A stretch of 64,000 nucleotides of DNA from Spirodela intermedia. Lineage: Eukaryota > Streptophyta > Magnoliopsida > Alismatales > Araceae. The stretch covers positions 528,001-592,000 of the forward strand of contig LR746271.1 of assembly GCA_902729315.2 (NCBI GenBank), given 5' to 3'. The position numbers were made by a program, and so were the translations under genes. The first letter of the stretch is position 1. Every line of letters begins with the position of its first letter. Positions 1-10,929 of the stretch are shown here, piece by piece. The notes below the pieces were generated by a model. The model made no database searches, had not been told where the DNA came from, and worked only from the letters and a program-made list of their open reading frames with translations.

Positions 1-2745
1 TACCTCCGCCATAGCTTTGATCTTGAGAGAGACTTCGTTGGTGAGGAGGACGAGCTGTCCGTCGTTCTTGATCCCTCTGAAGAGAAAGGCGCAATCGAGG
101 ATGTGATCGTCGGCAGTGGGAGAGAGGATCTCCGTGAGGCCCAGCGCCGGGGGCGGCGGTGCTTGGGGCGTCGCCGGTGGAGTCGGCGCCGCCGGCATGC
201 TCTCCATGGAGCTCTGGACGTGGATCCACCAGCTCGTCTTCACCATGCACTCTTCTATCCACTGCAACACAGGCGACACTCTGGGCGTCTTCCTGAACAG
301 GCCCTCGCGTCGCCGCAGGCAGTCCAGCTCCCTGATTACTGAAAGAGAAAGGGAAGCAAGTAGAAGCTGGCTCAGAGCGGAACGACGATGATAATGGGCG
401 GAGGAGGGATGACTACTACTCACCCATCCTGGGGACGATGAGATGGGTTCCCCGGACGCCTTCCAGCAGCTGCAGGGCCCTCCTCGATTCTTCGTCGAGG
501 AAGCAGCTCGTGTCCGCCACCATATGCCACCTCCTTGTTGTACCTTCTGATCTCGTCGGGTTCGGTCGATCCGCGGCAGGCTGTTCTTGGGAGAATCTCT
601 GGTCAACGTTCTGCAAAAAACAAAAAAAAACTACGACAATGGATGAACCAGAGCTTGCCTCAGAGAAGCTGTTCCCATCGCCAATGGGTTTCTGTTGATG
701 ATCGCAATTCGAAGTGCTGTGGCCTGAGAAATCTGCGGCGGCGGAGGCAGGAGGATTCTTCTCACTCAGATGCTGAGTAATGGGGATCTTTCCGACAGAG
801 CGAGAGATCATGCTGGAAGGATTCTCCATCAGAGACTGGAAAGGGATCCTCCCGACCCGTCTCTGGACGATCTCCTCTTCCATTCTCCGGCGACTTCCAG
901 ACAGATCGCTCTTCGATGACTTCTCTGATCGTCCTTCTTCTTGTCTTCCGGGAACATGCGGCGTGCAGTTCTCCTTGTCCGAGGGGAATCCATCGTCCTC
1001 TTCTTTCTCATCTAGGGCGACCTCGCTGTTCAGAGAGGATCTCTGCTGCAACCCTGTCGTCTGCTTCTTCTTCTTCGTTGCATTGCTTCGAAAAGCCTCT
1101 GGCGTCATGTTCTCCTTGTCCGAGAGGAATGTCTCTTCGCGGACAGCATCTCCCTCCCCCATGTCCAAACCTGTGAACAGAGTCCTACAGAGAGTCTCCT
1201 CCGTCCTCACTTCCTCGATTGCCTGAGAAACACAGGTTCTTTCCCTGCTCCTCCCCGTGTGAACTCGAAGAATGCTGATGGATTTGCTTCTTCTCGACAG
1301 AAGGCTCGAGGATGTCACCCGGTTTTCAGATCTGGGGGGGCTGATCGGAGAGGGGATCCCCTCTCGAGCCGTGTTCTCCTTCCTTTCTTCTATGGTCGAC
1401 GGAGAGCTGGGATCTTCAGATGCTGTTGAGCTAGGGTTCCTTCCTTCTGCGACCGCCTTAGCTTTAACATGTCCGATTTCCGAAGCGATCAGAGGTTCTA
1501 GGACTGGTTCTTCCGACGATTCAAGCTCCTGGATCTGGTTTTCCCCAGTGGAAACCGAGGTAGAAGGAGAGGGAGAGATCATGGACTGGGGCATCGGAGG
1601 CGCCGAAGGGATCTGAGCTCCCCTGGTTCCGTACGCAGTATAACCTACTTCAGGGATGATGCTATTCTCGTCCTACAGAGGAGGACGAATCAAGATCAGA
1701 TCAAAAGGCATATAGAAGAACACAAGAAAGCTCGTTCACTACAGAATATCTTGCCTGGTGATTCAGTGAGCGCGCCTCCGGCAGGGCCACCAGGTGATTA
1801 TCCAGCTCGAAAGCGGTCCTCTGAGGAATCCAGTGGAGTTCGTAGATCCTCGAGGACGCGCCGATCCTCATCGTGTCACCTTCGGCGAGGTCCATGGCGA
1901 CCTGTGGTTGGAGCCTGTTCCCTGAGATCCAAGTCCCATGAACTGCCGGGAGACGAATAGAGAAGAAGGTCAGCCAAAAAAAAAGGGAATCGAATCGGTT
2001 GAGGAAGCATCGGACGAGGAAAGGATTGGAGATCACAAATATATCGGGGAGAACATAACGAGTTCAGATTTTAGGTCAACGAAGAGGAGCAGCAGAAAGG
2101 GAAACTGATTTGAAGGATCAGGTTTTCCCTACCGGAAGAATATAATGGAGAAGATGGTCAGCAAGGAAGGAATCGAATCGGATGAGGAAACATCGGACGA
2201 ATAGATCGGGAAGAACATAACGAAATCAGATTTTAGGTCAGCGAAGAGCAGCAGCAGCAGAAAGGGAAACGAATTCGAAGGACCGAGGCTTCCCTACCGG
2301 AAGAACATAATGGAGAAGAAGGTCAAAGGAAGGAATCGAATAGGATGAGGAAACATTGGACGAATAGATCGGGAAGAACATAACGAGATCAGATTTTAGG
2401 TCAAGAGCAGCAGCAGCAGAAAGGGAAACGAATTCGAACGATCGGGGATTCCCTACCGGAAGAGAGATCAACCACGGAGATCCTCCGGGAAGACGCCTGC
2501 ACGCGGATCTCGAGGTGGAAACGGCTGATGCTCGGGTGATCGACGACGATGTGGCACTCCGGGTGCCTCCCGACGAGGATCTTCTCCTCTCCTCGGGGCC
2601 TCATCGGCGACCCTTGCTCCTGCTCCGGCGGGGGCTCGTTCAGGAAGATGTTCTTCAGGACCCTTCCGTCCTTCAAGACGGTGAAGACGGGCATCATCCC
2701 CTCCTCTACTCCCCCGATTTCCTCCATTTCATCGTTGATTCCCAT
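1..2745 (-). CDS. PS1: PS1-like protein: FHA domain plus C-terminal PINc domain (3' end outside window)
   Basis: Homologue of plant PARALLEL SPINDLE 1, which controls spindle orientation in male meiosis II; loss of PS1 gives unreduced pollen. Exons by my model: 2745-2457, 1942-1755, 1672-424, 338-4, continuing beyond base 1. All phases agree. The FHA domain is split over exons 1-2: GRH near residues 59-61, SxxH at 74-77, and the HGTW motif restored exactly across the first splice. Exon 3 is a long low-complexity linker ending in the start of the PIN domain (VADTSCFLDEE, THLIVPRM). Exon 4 continues it (IRELDC, LDCAFLF, KIKAMAE). At the usual PIN acidic position near the end of exon 4, the sequence reads NE rather than ND. 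ATG 2745 is chosen because it directly precedes the FHA region; ATGs slightly upstream are possible. A 48-nt in-frame stretch near 615-662 could be a very short intron. Intron 1 is tandemly repeated and intron 2 appears to start with GC. Confidence 0.9.
1960..2475. repeat. ~162-bp tandem repeat, three copies plus partial, filling PS1 intron 1
   Basis: The landmark GAACATAA(CG) recurs at 2051, 2213 and 2376, a period of 162-163 bp. The flanking blocks (GGTCA-GCAAGGAAGGAATCGAAT-like and AAAGGGAAAC-like) recur with it. Each full unit contains the sequence that forms the PS1 intron 1 donor on the minus strand (CCG|GTAGGG). The true donor is at 2456/2455, with copies at 2297/2296 and 2132/2131. 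Confidence 0.9.
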
Positions 2746-3911
2746 CCTCTCTCTCATACACACACACACAGAGCCTGGTCTTCAGTCGAGCGAGGGAGCC
2801 TAAAAAGAGGAGAGTGGATTTCAAAAAACGGAACGTTATGCTTCACAACGGCTATTTCTGGTCATTCAAGGGTCGAGGCATCTCCACCGTACGATGAAGA
2901 CGCCCCCATCTCACCCATCCGATTCGGTATCAGAAGCTTTCCCCCGCCATTTATAAAGAACTGGAGCGGGGGATATTCTAGACGGTCATTCCCGCCTTTT
3001 CCCGTCGCAAGTCTGGCCAGACATCTCCCGGGACCCTCGATCTGGCGCTTCCAGTGGTCGCCGAGGTAACACCAGCAATCTATGGATCTGATGGTGCCTT
3101 CAGCAGCACAGACGGATCCTGCAAAGGTGAGTGATGCTCGGCGGCGGCCGCCACAGTGGCGGCGAGTCCGAGGTCTGTTCTTAACCTCGGACTGGAAGAA
3201 GCGAGGAGGAACGAGAGGATCCTCGATCTGGCGCTTCCGGTGATGGCCGAGGTAACACCAGCAATCTATGGATTCGACGATGGCTTCTGAGGCACAGATG
3301 AATCCCGCAAAGGTGATTGATGCTCGGCGGTGGGGGCAGTGGCGACGAGTCTGATGCCTGCTCTTGATCTCCGACTGGATGCCACTCCAACTGGGAGAAG
3401 CGAGGCGGAACGAGAGGATCCTCGATCTGGCGCTTCCGGTGATGGCCGAGGTAACACTAGCAATCTATGGATTCGACGATGCCTTCTGCGGCACAGAGGG
3501 ATCCCGCAAAGGTGATTGATGCTCGGCGGCGGCGGCAGTGGTGGCCAGTCTGAGGTGTGTTCTTGATCTCCGACTGAATGCCACTCCCCACCACGGGAAA
3601 TTCTCGCCGCTGGTTCCTGAGGGGGCGAGGCGAGCCTTCTGGTCGCCTGCATCCTCAAAGCTTCAACAGGTACTCCTCAAAGCTCTCTCGGCGGTAGGTC
3701 AGATTGTCCGAAAATGGCCGCATTAGGGTGAATTTTCCTTTTAAAGCAAGATTGCCTCGTGTTTGACCCGAATGCACGGAATACTCTGTAAAATACGGCT
3801 CATACGAGTTCTTCATCTGTGAAGCCCATATGAGGAGGATCAGGCGGTCAATACATATCATCTGCTAGAAAATGCTGCCGGAAAAGGAGGAATCGCTCAT
3901 CGGGCTTGCTC
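2746..3911. repeat. Spacer upstream of PS1 with a ~186-199-bp tandem repeat, three copies
   Basis: No gene is seen between the PS1 start and the end of the next minus-strand gene. The block beginning CTCGATCTGGCGCTTCC occurs at 3036, 3222 and 3421, with intervals of 186 and 199 bp. Each copy continues through the AGCAATCTATGGAT and GCAAAGGTGA(G/T)TGATGCTCGGCGG segments and decays by about 3600. A short (CA)n sits at 2757-2770, just upstream of the PS1 start. The ORFs in the repeat show no domain and exist only because the unit is GC-rich. Confidence 0.85.
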
Positions 3912-4175
3912 TCAACCCTCCGCCGGAGTGTTCTCGTCGAACTTCCAGTCCCTGACGAGGTCTCTCGAGACGGCTAGGCTCCGGACCAGCCGCGGACCAC
4001 CGGGCGGACCCTGGTGGCGCACCGGCTGGGGAGAGTGAGGGGCCACCTTGGAGGAGGAGGGGGGCATCTTCCTCCTGGTAAAGCAGTCGATGGCTGGAGG
4101 GCACCTGGTCTCGCCGCCGCTCAACGAGCGCGAGGGTCTATCCTTGACGTGGCAGACGAGGCAGGCCAGAGCCAT
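3912..4175 (-). CDS. Small conserved plant protein of unknown function (87 aa)
   Basis: Single-exon frame of 87 residues starting MALACLVCH and ending with a basic and acidic tail containing RLVRSLAVSRDLVRDW. I associate an N-terminal MALACLVCH and a C-terminal RLVRSxAVxRDLVRDWxFDE with a small, uncharacterised plant-specific family, from memory only. ATG 4175 is the first in-frame ATG; the frame stays open upstream only by using TTG. The middle is low-complexity, rich in Pro, Ser and Arg. There is no signal peptide and no membrane segment. No function can be given. The alternative is a spurious GC-rich ORF, but the ordered motifs at both ends make a real gene more likely. Confidence 0.65.
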   Translation of the reverse strand: MALACLVCHVKDRPSRSLSGGETRCPPAIDCFTRRKMPPSSSKVAPHSPQPVRHQGPPGGPRLVRSLAVSRDLVRDWKFDENTPAEG

Positions 4176-6299
4176 AGAAGGAAGACGACGATGATTTTTG
4201 CCGGCGAAGACTAAGATTTTAGTCAACGGATTGAGGCGTCCGGCGGCTTAAATAATAATAACCATAAAATCATCAGGGAATAATAAATTGACTTATGTTA
4301 GTACAATAAACAAAAAGGGAATACACGGATAAATGCGCCATGGGATTCAGCACCTAGTCAAACCCTCATTCAGCGACTCCCGCCGGTCAACTGGGGAGGA
4401 TCCAGAAATTTCGCAAACCTACATAGCAAAGTTATTGAAGAATATTATATTAAATCAGCGCAATAAATAAATAAATAAATAGCGTATAAAACCCACATCA
4501 CGGCAAGACGTGTCTCCTATCTTAGAGCAACCTGAAACGAAGGATGTGATTCTGAGTGACGCCCCCTGCTGCAACAGAAACAGGAGCCGCTTGCAGATGA
4601 GAGTGGGGGAGTAATGAGGAAGATGGAGAGCTCGCTCTAACCAGAAGATCGATTCCCTTCACGAGCATCATCATCTTGCAGAGATTTGGGTGGGAGAAAA
4701 TGGAGAGGATTGAAGGAAGAAAATGATGGCGAAATCTGATCTGATGAACTCTATGCATGATTTGAGTAGGATCGGGGATTTAGTTCCGCGAGAAGAAATA
4801 TGCAGGAAAGCATGGCGTAAACGCTGGATCAATCAGATGACGGCGAGGGAAGAAGTGTTGACGAGAGATCTCCGCTGCAGTTGCATCAAAGGAATCGATC
4901 TCCTCGGTTCGCGCTGTTATCACAGCGGAGATGATGTTCTTGCTGCATCCTTATAACTCCGGGAGTAATCATGCCTCAGAACCGTAAACCCTACGGAAAT
5001 GAAGGCGGCCGAAACGATCGCGCACTCGCCGAGAAGCCGGAAACAAGATCGCAGATCGTCGAAATTTGATATGAACAGGGAGGATTCCGAGAAGAACAGA
5101 CGAAAAAAACAATCATCGAGGCCCGGATACTTTCTCGTGTCTGTAAAAATGATATCTCTTCCTTATGCAGGTTATTCATTCAAGGTGGAAGAGTTGCCCT
5201 AGAGGATGCTATCAAAGTGAATTACACTGAACTTCCGCATACTGACAAACACTAGAGGTTCTTAAAAGGGAGGAACACTCGGTCGGTTAAGAATCATCTG
5301 ACTTCTGTCCGGGATCCAAGGACGGAGGTAGCGCTTTTGTTACCGACCTTCGCGCTGTGATCGAACCACATCAAAACTATCACCGCCGGAGAGACGATTC
5401 CTTCCGGCCGGCTCCGATTCAAACAGCGTAGAAAAGAGGACGGGATACGATCATCCAGCGTGCTTCAGCGCGCAACTCGAGTAGAAATCAGATCGAAGGA
5501 AATTCGAATTTCTGGCAGGCACAGCGATCACTGAACTCCGCTGCACCGGAGATTTCCGGCCACAAGAACATCGGCATCCCTCAACGCGAATCCCTCCCAA
5601 TCCCGACGATCGACCAATCGAGAACAAGTAAGAACAGGAAAAAGGGGGAAAGAAGAGGGAATCGAAGACCAACCTACGATGGCTGAAGCCCACTCCACGT
5701 CGAATGCGCTCGCAGTGCAGAGAGAGAGAGACAGAGAGAGAGAGAGAGGCCTTGGGGAGACCTTATGCTATCTCTATCCACCCGGCCTGCTGCTTGACGA
5801 GGCCCTACACACTAACGCCCGTCCACGCGAGGAGATCACGACCGCGGGGCCCACAACCGCCATCTTCTACCGCCACGAAAGCAAGAGCGCTACCCAACAG
5901 CGCTGACATGGCGGAGAGAGCCGTTCCAACGGGTGGGGACCACATGGTCAAAGCGAGAACGAAGGGCGTGCGTGCAGAATTCGCCAGGTGTCGGGCGCTG
6001 ATTCGTCCCCGTTACTTGATCTGCCCAACGAGGGTCCCTCTCGTAAACACGATCTTTGACCGGTCGGGTTGACTCGCTCATTGACCGTCAACAATGGGGA
6101 CTCCTCCGGGATATTTTTATTATAAATCATATTAAGATTTATTACAATGAAAAGTAAGTTTTATTATAACATAAGTAAGAATAAAAAATACGATAATTCT
6201 TCTCATTAAGAGATCACAGAACTCTTCGCCCAGCTGGAGCCTTCCTTTCCCCGCGCCAACCGTCTCCGTGACCAGGATGCCGGGTCGGTTATGGAAGCC

Positions 6300-6302
<3 letters not shown>

Positions 6303-6336
<34 letters not shown>
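6303..6336. repeat. (TC)17 microsatellite
   Basis: Uninterrupted TC dinucleotide run of 34 bases in the TCP 3' flank. It is paired with a (GA)n run about 120 bp away at 6457-6491, so the two could form a long imperfect hairpin in a transcript. Confidence 0.95.
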
Positions 6337-6339
<3 letters not shown>

Positions 6340-6453
6340 AGCCTACAAGGATGCCTTTGTCGGAAAGGAGACAAGACTGGGGAACCCGCCTTGGGATCAA
6401 CGGCGGCGTCTGTGCAACGCAGATGGTCTGCGGCCTGAGAACACAAACAGATG

Positions 6454-6456
<3 letters not shown>

Positions 6457-6491
<35 letters not shown>
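6457..6491. repeat. (GA)17 microsatellite
   Basis: GA run of 35 bases, in the opposite sense to the TC run at 6303-6336. Confidence 0.95.
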
Positions 6492-6494
<3 letters not shown>

Positions 6495-6678
6495 TGTTGG
6501 GTGGGGGAGTGATCTCATGGAGGTAAGGAGAGATTACAGGAAGGAATTGAAGAGCTAGTCTTCACTCTGGTGTCCGGAATAATCGAAAGAATTGTGGAGT
6601 TTCACGTCGGCAGAGATTAGTTAGAGAGAGAGAAGAGAGAGAGAGAGAGCAAACCAGCACGGGCTGGACGTCTCCCAC

Positions 6679-7947
6679 TTACTGATGAGAGCCACGGCGA
6701 TGCTCATCGCCTCTCTCCGACGCCTGCGAAGGAGGCGGCGGTTGCACCTGGTGGCGATTCTGCTCCGCCGCCGAGCTCATCCCGGCGCGGTTGTAAGCAT
6801 TGAGCGCCGCCAGCATGCCCATGTTGGTCTCCGATAAGCCTATCCCCAGATGCTGCGCCGCCGCCGCCGGCTGCTGCTGCTGCAGAAGCATCGATCCCAC
6901 CGGTACCGCCCCCATCGGGCGGTCCATCCCGCCGGAGATGAAGTGGAGCGGCGTCTGGATCTGCGCTGCCGTCCGGAACCTCCCCGCCGTCGTCGGCAGC
7001 GTCCAGAACGAGGACTCAGAGGAAACGGGGGCCGCCACGGTGGCGGCGCTGGATCCCGGCGCGTTGACCGGGAGCATCCAGAAAGCTCCCCCGCCGCTGG
7101 CCGGCGCCGGCGCCGCCACCGCCCACATCGCCGCCGCTGGGACGACGCCAGGGGACGACCTGAGCTCCGCCGCCTCTTGCTGCCGCGAGCTCTGCTGCGG
7201 CGGCGGCGACGACGGTGACTTGGCGGCGCCGCCTCCCCGGTCCTGCTGCGGATCTTCCTTGAACAGGTCCTCTCTGTAGCGTTTCCTCATGTGGGTCTCC
7301 GCTGACGGCTCGCCGCCGCCGCCGTGGAGGGTCTCCGCCATCTGGGCGGCGGCGGCGGCCTGCTGGTGGTGGTGGTGGAGTGCCAGACGGTGGGAGGAGG
7401 GGGCGGAGATGGAGGAGCCGCCGCCGCTGCGGACGGAGACGTTGAGGGAGGAGAAGTTGGCGGGGATGGTTCCGGAGCCGGTGGCGGCCACGATGGCGGG
7501 CTCGGCCTGCTGGAGGAGCCACTCGATGGTCTCCCCGTCTGACTTGTGGCCCAGCTCGCGGGTCAACTGGAAGACTCTGGCGGCGCAGGGGGCGGGCATG
7601 CGGATCCGCCGCCCACGCCCGTCCACCTTCGTGTGGCGGTCCTTGGAGGACCGCTTCGGGGCGGCGGCGGCACCGCCGGGGAGGGCGGCGCCGCCCATGA
7701 ACCCGGAGGGAGTCTGCTTGCTGTTGCTATTGTTGTTGTTGGAGGACGGTTCACCACCATGTAGGGTTCGCCCCTCGAAAGGGACCATCCTCAACGCAGA
7801 GCCCCCGCCGCTGCTGCCGTCGCCGCCGCCGCCTTGCTGGTGGTGGCGGCGACGCTGGTACTGCTCAGAATTGCTCCTGCTGCTGTCGTCGCTGCTGCTG
7901 TTGGACGCCACCCCTCCTCCTCTACCCCCCTGATCTGCAGGTTCCAT
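6679..7947 (-). CDS. Class I TCP transcription factor (TCP8/14/15/22/23-like), 422 aa
   Basis: Intronless gene for a class I (PCF-type) TCP factor, a nuclear DNA-binding protein that recognises GGNCCCAC-type sites and promotes cell proliferation and growth programmes. The TCP basic helix-loop-helix domain spans about residues 101-161: [20 protein letters not shown], then [27 protein letters not shown] and TGTIP-like TGSGTIP. The basic region has the class I spacing, and Cys121 sits where class I factors have a redox-sensitive Cys. The C-terminal motif [18 protein letters not shown] resembles the TCP8/14/22/23 group. The rest is low-complexity (Gly, Gln, Ser and Ala runs). ATG 7947 is followed at once by the only long frame and is preceded by a CT-rich leader. 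Confidence 0.93.
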   Translation of the reverse strand: MEPADQGGRGGGVASNSSSDDSSRSNSEQYQRRRHHQQGGGGDGSSGGGSALRMVPFEGRTLHGGEPSSNNNNSNSKQTPSGFMGGAALPGGAAAAPKRSSKDRHTKVDGRGRRIRMPAPCAARVFQLTRELGHKSDGETIEWLLQQAEPAIVAATGSGTIPANFSSLNVSVRSGGGSSISAPSSHRLALHHHHQQAAAAAQMAETLHGGGGEPSAETHMRKRYREDLFKEDPQQDRGGGAAKSPSSPPPQQSSRQQEAAELRSSPGVVPAAAMWAVAAPAPASGGGAFWMLPVNAPGSSAATVAAPVSSESSFWTLPTTAGRFRTAAQIQTPLHFISGGMDRPMGAVPVGSMLLQQQQPAAAAQHLGIGLSETNMGMLAALNAYNRAGMSSAAEQNRHQVQPPPPSQASERGDEHRRGSHQ

Positions 7948-8251
7948 CTCTCTCTCTCTCTCTCTCTATCTCTAACCTTCCTTTTTACGGATTTATCCGA
8001 CCGACTCCAAGCTCATCCGATCTGTGGAGCACCTGGTGAACCATAAACAAGAGGAGAATCAACGGGGAAGTAGCAGAGGCGGCGGGGAAAGGGCTGCCCG
8101 CCCTGCGTGGGGCTGCTTCCGGCGGTTGACTCCTGTCCGAATGAGAGCGAGAGGATGGAGGGGGGGGGGTTGTTTCGCCCTGGAGCGATGCGGGGCGAGA
8201 GGGAAAAAGGACGGCAGGAGGGGGCAGCTACAGGCCCAAACCCTAAAATCG

Positions 8252-8286
<35 letters not shown>

Positions 8287-10292
8287 ACTCTCTCTCGGGC
8301 CTTTTTTCCCCAATCTGGGCAGACGGGGTCCGGCGCTATCCCACTCGTGGGTCCTCGTAAGGAATGATGAAGCCAGCCAGGGCCGAAAGGGAGCACAGAG
8401 AAAGAGAGAGAGAGAGATTCCAGGAGTACACCTGCACTGAATTAAAAGCCCCAACCAGTCAAGCCCCTCTCTCTCTCTCTCCCTGTAAAACCAGCCGCCG
8501 TTAACGATCCAAAATCAAAGCCCTCTCTTTTGACGATGCAACATCTCGCTCTCTCTTTCCCCCGGAACACGGGCTGCTGCAGAGGACAGCGCAGGCGAGC
8601 GTCAGAGGGAAGCATCCAATGCCGAGGACAGCTCATGACAGCCGACAGACGCCACTTCACGTAGACGCGAGCGAGGCAGACGCCGTCACTAACGGCGCCA
8701 CGGAGAAAAGACACTTCAGCCCTCAATTCCGCCGCAATTTGACGCGGTCGCATCCGTCTTTTCACTATTGGGCACGTGTCTAGACATATTCAAATCACCG
8801 TACACGTCCGAGCGCCGCCACCGAGTCCCGGGTATCTACCGATCCGTAGCCGGGTCGACTTGCGGAATCGTCCCGAGTTGGTGGGAAATAAAATAAGGGC
8901 ACTGATTCGCTGGGGCTGCCACCGACGGCATCATTATTAACTGTTCTTACATCACCCGCTTTATCGGCGGCTGTATGTCGGGTATTATTTTAATCCCCTA
9001 AAAAAAAAGTGCGCCGCCCACGACATCCTCCGCCGACAAAAATGCCAAAAAAATTGACCCCACTCTCGGAAAATCGGGAAATTACCCTTTTCTTGCTGTA
9101 GAAAAACCGTTGACTTCATATATTCACCAATTGAAAAATTATTTATACTCCTGAGGAAAGTTGGATATTAACAAATCAAGAGGAAACTGTTGTAAATTTT
9201 TATTCTGCCCCCCTCGATGGTAGTCAACCGATTTAGATCTCTGTCCGGATCGGATTGGCCGAGTTGTACGTGCGGGTCCCACGGAACATTTCCCGAGGAA
9301 GACTTGGGAGTGCGGGCTGAACAGTGCAGTCCGTACCCCAAGGAGACAGAGAGATAGAGAGCCCGTACGAGCTAACGGCCGTCAAGAGACGGGGAAATAC
9401 GGGGAGAATTGAAGCGGGATTCGATACTCGCGTGATGGGATTGGCTGGTCATCACGTCGGACGGATCCTGGATCCGACGGCGTAGATGCCACGCAGGGAG
9501 ATGGAGAGGGGGAGAGAGAGAGAAACGGCACGTGCGGACTCGTCGCCGGGCCCGGAGGGGGGGAATATCAAGCGCAGGGCCCGGTATGTTTATGGGAGAA
9601 AATAAATAAATAAATGAATGTTCACACACATGTACACACGTGCGTATATGTACTAACTAAACACGTGCATTGTTTCTGCATCCTATTTTTAAGATTTACG
9701 GTCGCAGAATATTAATAAAAAAATTGAAAAATGGGGCAATATTAATCTGCCCTTCTTCGCATTTTCTCAACGATTGGACGCCTCTGCGATCAGGAAGCCC
9801 ATCGTCAACCGTTGTCAACGCCCGTATTTCGAAAAAATCGGGGATAATTCGCAAAATATCAGCCATTCGAGTCCGCCCAATGAGAAAAAGTCATCAAAGC
9901 CCATATTTTAGATTGGGCGTCTGGTGGGCCGGGCCGGGAGAAAAAAAACCAATTTTGGATTTGGCCCACTAAACCCCTCGGGCTTCTTCGTGTAGTAGCC
10001 CGGTGGGCATCATGCGGCCGAACGTGCGAAGGCGATATCTATGGCAAATTACCAGCGAATCTTCACGCGAGCGAATTATTGCGCACGTGCGAGGGCGATG
10101 ACCGAGTTCACAGGAATAAAGTTATTTAAGTCATTAAATATATAGTTTGGAAAAATAAAAAAGGAAGTATGTAAGTGGAATGTGGGAGTAAACGTTGGAG
10201 AATTCAAGGAAATGAAGGAAATTTATACGTCGAATAAAATAAATAAATAGTAAAACTGAAGGGAAAAAATTGATTGCTAAAATAAAAAGCTA
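7948..10292. promoter_or_regulatory. TCP upstream region, 2.3 kb, no gene
   Basis: The TCP leader has a CT tract at 7945-7968. Around 8233-8249 a GGCCCA (site II core) runs straight into a telo-box-like AAACCCTAAA, followed by a (TC)n run at 8254-8284. This combination is typical of promoters of growth-related plant genes. G-box-like CACGTG cores occur near 8773, 9532 and 9663. The frames here are short and unconvincing; the rest is AT-rich with TTGAC W-box cores around 9220-9830. Confidence 0.6.
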
Positions 10293-10364
10293 AGGTCCCA
10301 CCGAGATTTGAACTCGGGTTACTGGATTCAGAGTCCAATGTCCTAACCACTAGACCATGGGACC
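10293..10364 (-). tRNA. tRNA-Gln (anticodon CUG)
   Basis: Read on the minus strand, the sequence starts GGTCCCATGGTCTAGTGG and folds as a cloverleaf. The acceptor stem GGTCCCA pairs with TGGGACC, the D-arm A-box is TGGTCTAGTGG, the anticodon stem TTGGA/TCCAG encloses the loop CTCTGAA (anticodon CTG, decoding CAG), and the T-arm holds the B-box GAGTTCAAATC. There is no intron and no encoded CCA. A short T-run follows within about 15 bases, as expected for RNA polymerase III termination. Confidence 0.96.
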
Positions 10365-10929
10365 ATTTCTGACGGCATTTTTTATTAATACCTATTTACA
10401 AATGGCACATTCAATTGACCACAACCCAACGTTGGAGCGGCGGCAAGCAGCTGTTCGCGCCGCCGCAGTGCACTTCTCGCGAGGGTTTTGTGCCTTCTCT
10501 CCCTGCGCAACAGGTACCGGAGCTTTCTTCGCGAGGGTTTTTGTGGGGAGGACTGGGCTGGCTTTTGTTCTTCGCGGAGACGTAGTAAATGCCTTCATGG
10601 CATCTCTCTCGCGGTTTCCTCGTCTTCTTCCTTCTCTACTCCACAGGCGTGATCACCGGCACATTCAGATGAGACGGTTTTTGGGGGTCTCAGGACGTCA
10701 CTCGACCGACCGAATCGGATGTTCTGTTCCGGGTCCATCTTCTCGATGAACGCCACCCTCAATCCTTTCTTCTTTTTCCTTCTCCTGCGTCTGCGTTGAT
10801 GTGATTCTGCCCTTGGGTTTCACGTTGCGAGGAGATTCCGTCCTTAAACCCCTTCACTTGTTTGGGTTCTGCCTCAGTTGCGTGTTCCATCGCTGCACCG
10901 CGGATTCTGGGGGATAGCGTGGGAGAACA
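10365..10929 (+). promoter_or_regulatory. RRP45 upstream region
   Basis: 565 bp between the tRNA (minus) and the RRP45 start. An ORF at 10357-10749 has no recognisable domain and overlaps the tRNA. The stretch most likely holds the RRP45 promoter and 5' leader; I see no clear TATA box. Confidence 0.5.

Larger units (their letters stand above)
4176..6678. other. Intergenic, no gene recognised
   Basis: About 2.5 kb between two minus-strand genes. Several ORFs of 60-120 codons exist on both strands (for example 4723-4956 and 5704-6072), but none shows a domain, a splice partner or a recognisable protein. GA/CT runs are present at 5721-5747, 6303-6336 and 6457-6491. The part nearest 6678 is the TCP 3' flank, and the part nearest 4176 is the upstream region of the small gene. 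Confidence 0.6.

Noticed and set aside
4723-4956. 77-codon ORF in the 4.2-6.7 kb spacer
   Set aside because: No homology that I recognise, overlaps an antisense ORF, and no splice partners.
6800-7933. Several long ORFs antisense to the TCP gene
   Set aside because: They are shadows produced by the GC-rich coding strand, with Gly/Arg/Ala runs and no domain.
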